64,000 bases of DNA from IMG/VR virus record IMGVR_UViG_3300005327_000002, positions 16,092 through 80,091 of that record. The stretch is one strand, 5' to 3'. This document shows, one piece after another, positions 62,508-64,000 of this stretch (within the stretch, counting starts at the first letter, position 1; each line of letters opens with the position of its first letter). The notes beneath the pieces were generated by a model that made no database searches, was not told where the DNA came from, and saw nothing but the letters and a program-made list of their open reading frames with translations. Origin of the DNA: a virus. The position numbers and the translations under genes are program-made.

Positions 62508-64000
62508 ATGACCGACACCACCCCGGCCCAGCAGCGCCTGAAGGACCTGGAGGCGGAGATGGCCGCCGACGCGGCGGAGCGCCGGAAGAAGCTGTGGGAG
62601 GCCCAGTACGGTCCGCAGCCGCAGGGCTGGACCCGGCCCAACAACACCAACGTCTCCAAGGCCCTGAAGGCCGCCGGGTACGCCCCCTCCGACGCGAACA
62701 ACCGCAGCCCGCGCTTCTCCGGCCACAACTGCCAGCAGAGCGGCGACGTGGTCCGCGTCTCCTACCGCTCCGGCGCCAACCAGGACCACCTGCCGATCGA
62801 AACCGTCCGGGAGCGCGGGAAGGCCCTGGTGAAGGAGTACGCCCAGGCCCTGGAGGCCGACGGCTACACCGTCCGCCTGGAGGGCGACGCCAGCACCCTG
62901 TACGTGATCGCGGGCAAGGGCCGCAAGGCCCGCGCGCCGAAGCTGACGGAGACCGGGAAGAAGGCGCTGGAGGCCGCCGACGCGGACGGGTTCCTGACCA
63001 CCACCGGCCGGGAGTGGATGGTGGAGGAGGCCCTGGAGCGCCTGGGCCTGGTGGAGAAGGTCGACGGGTGCGGCCACGTCCTGGGCGACGACACCGACAC
63101 CGGCCACCAGGGACACCTGCACCGGGCGCGCCTGACCGCCAAGGGCACGGAGCTGGTCGGCCGGACCTGGTCCCCGTTCTCCCCGGTCGTCCACGCCGAC
63201 GACTTCGCCATGGGCGGCCAGCTGCTCTGCGGGGAGGACTACCGCAACGGCACCCGGCGCTCCGGCGACCCGGCGGAGGTGACCTGCACCGGCTGCCGCG
63301 ACCACCTGGAGCGCACCGGCCAGCTGGCCGCCGCCCCGGCCGCCCAGGAGCCCCCGGCCCCGCAGGCCGCCAGCGAGCTGGAGGCGTCCCTGGTGGCCGC
63401 CAAGGCCGGGAAGTCCATGGCCTGCCACGTCCCCGCCGACCTGGCCGACCTGGCCCGCCAGCTCCGCCCGGAGCACATGGACCTGTTCACCGACCGCCGG
63501 GGGCTGTCGGCCATCGCCACCACCGCCGACCACCTGGAGCTGGCCCACCGGCTGGAGGAGGCCCTGCGGGACGTCGGCACCGACGCCCAGAAGCAGGGCG
63601 CCGTCCTCTACGCCCGCTGGGCGGTGGCCTGGGCCCGGTCGGAGCGGCTGCAGACCCCGGCCCGCACCGCCCTGGAGGAGGCCCTGTACACCCCCGTCTA
63701 CAACCTGGCGGGCCCGCTGGCCGCCATCATCTGGGAGGGCTTCGTGATCCCGGACGGGGTCGACCTGCGGGAGGACGACGCCCGCAGCACCATGTACGCG
63801 GTCGGACCGCGCTCCCGCCAGGCCATGCTGGCCCGCGACCTGGAGAAGGCCGCGAAGACCGGCGACCAGGTCCACGCCGCCCGCGCCTACCGCGCATGGG
63901 CCGGGGACGACCCGGAGGCCCTGGTGCACTGGGAGGACCTGGTGGAGGCCGGTGCGGGCGGCAGCGGCTGCGGGGAGGCCCAGCAGGAGGAGCCCCGAAC
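62508..64000 (+). CDS. Large unknown protein, 3' end outside window
   Basis: Open from ATG at 62508 (GAAGGAG upstream) to the right edge, at least 497 codons; no stop is seen in this frame. The N-terminus is helical and charged (QRLKDLEAEMAADAAERRKKLWEAQY), followed by a small alpha/beta part (NVSKALKAAGYAP ... DVVRVSYRSGANQDHLPIETVRERGKALVKEYAQALEADGYTVRLEGDASTLYVIAGKG). Next is a wHTH-like repeat (LTETGKKALEAADADGFLTTTGREWMVEEALERLGLVEKVDG). A Cys cluster (LLCGEDYRNG, VTCTGCRDHL) and helical regions follow. No domain is certain. It is expressed divergently from the HTH gene at 62054. Confidence 0.68.
   Translation, partial: MTDTTPAQQRLKDLEAEMAADAAERRKKLWEAQYGPQPQGWTRPNNTNVSKALKAAGYAPSDANNRSPRFSGHNCQQSGDVVRVSYRSGANQDHLPIETVRERGKALVKEYAQALEADGYTVRLEGDASTLYVIAGKGRKARAPKLTETGKKALEAADADGFLTTTGREWMVEEALERLGLVEKVDGCGHVLGDDTDTGHQGHLHRARLTAKGTELVGRTWSPFSPVVHADDFAMGGQLLCGEDYRNGTRRSGDPAEVTCTGCRDHLERTGQLAAAPAAQEPPAPQAASELEASLVAAKAGKSMACHVPADLADLARQLRPEHMDLFTDRRGLSAIATTADHLELAHRLEEALRDVGTDAQKQGAVLYARWAVAWARSERLQTPARTALEEALYTPVYNLAGPLAAIIWEGFVIPDGVDLREDDARSTMYAVGPRSRQAMLARDLEKAAKTGDQVHAARAYRAWAGDDPEALVHWEDLVEAGAGGSGCGEAQQEEPR

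Noticed and set aside
62430-63929. A 499-codon minus-strand frame at the right end
   Set aside because: Val/Gly/Gln/Leu-rich antisense product; the + strand frame from 62508 has a ribosome binding site, a promoter and normal protein composition.
1-64000. tRNA genes, endolysin, IS elements
   Set aside because: No cloverleaf with a proper T-loop, no amidase, lysozyme or CHAP motif and no transposase was found on reading; absence cannot be proven by eye.

Overview
The window is about 64 kb of very GC-rich DNA with actinobacterial codon use, GTG starts and dense packing on both strands. It reads as part of the genome of a tailed (siphovirus-type) actinophage, probably of Streptomyces or a relative. 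It carries both terminase subunits, portal, MuF-protease, major capsid protein, tail tube, a 1023-residue tape measure protein and several minor tail proteins. It also has phage-type replication genes, two kinds of single-strand annealing protein and a tyrosine recombinase. One exact Streptomyces-type DnaA box is visible. I saw no rRNA, tRNA, IS element, CRISPR array or recognisable endolysin. Both ends cut through genes, so the genome is larger than the window.

Layout. 0-2 kb: end of a possible FtsK/TraB-like translocase and small genes. 2-3.9 kb (-): RecT and a YqaJ/lambda-type exonuclease. 3.9-9.8 kb (-): connector proteins, tail tube with PKD-like domains, an unassigned virion protein, and major capsid with a C-terminal FnIII-like domain. 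10-15.7 kb (+): DUF1360 membrane protein, portal, MuF-protease fusion and two small genes. 15.8-20.4 kb (-): accessory genes including an ERF annealing protein, a WYL-like protein and a small coiled-coil/HTH protein. 20.5-24 kb (+): small unknown genes, several of them paralogous. 24.2-25.3 kb (+): HTH replication initiator with a candidate origin inside it. 25.5-43.6 kb (mostly -): tail fibre-like protein, three tandem GDPD-like tail proteins, distal tail proteins, tape measure, chaperones and a gp10-like completion protein. 43.6-46.4 kb (-): small membrane and zinc proteins and the terminase. 47-51 kb (-): an AT-rich repeat island, P-loop replication ATPase and Prim-Pol. 51-57.4 kb (+): a shuffled small-protein family, family A DNA polymerase, a frameshifted gene and unknowns. 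57.6-64 kb: tyrosine recombinase, accessory genes and a divergent operator region.

Regulation is the most striking part. Five long palindromes between 18.6 and 22.4 kb share the 19-bp core ATGCNACATNATGNNGCAT. Each lies so that a TTGCAT half-site acts as the -35 of a promoter whose -10 (mostly CATNNT) is 17-18 bp away. Where one gene is served, only the half facing it keeps TTGCAT; where two divergent genes are served, both halves keep it. Independently, about eight genes around the window start 6-7 nt after an NANNNT -10 with no ribosome binding site, which suggests leaderless mRNAs. Many gene pairs are coupled by GTGA or TGATG overlaps.

The structural module is split. The portal-to-tail-tube block lies 30 kb away from the terminase and runs divergently, while terminase is followed directly by membrane proteins, a gp10-like protein and the tail genes.
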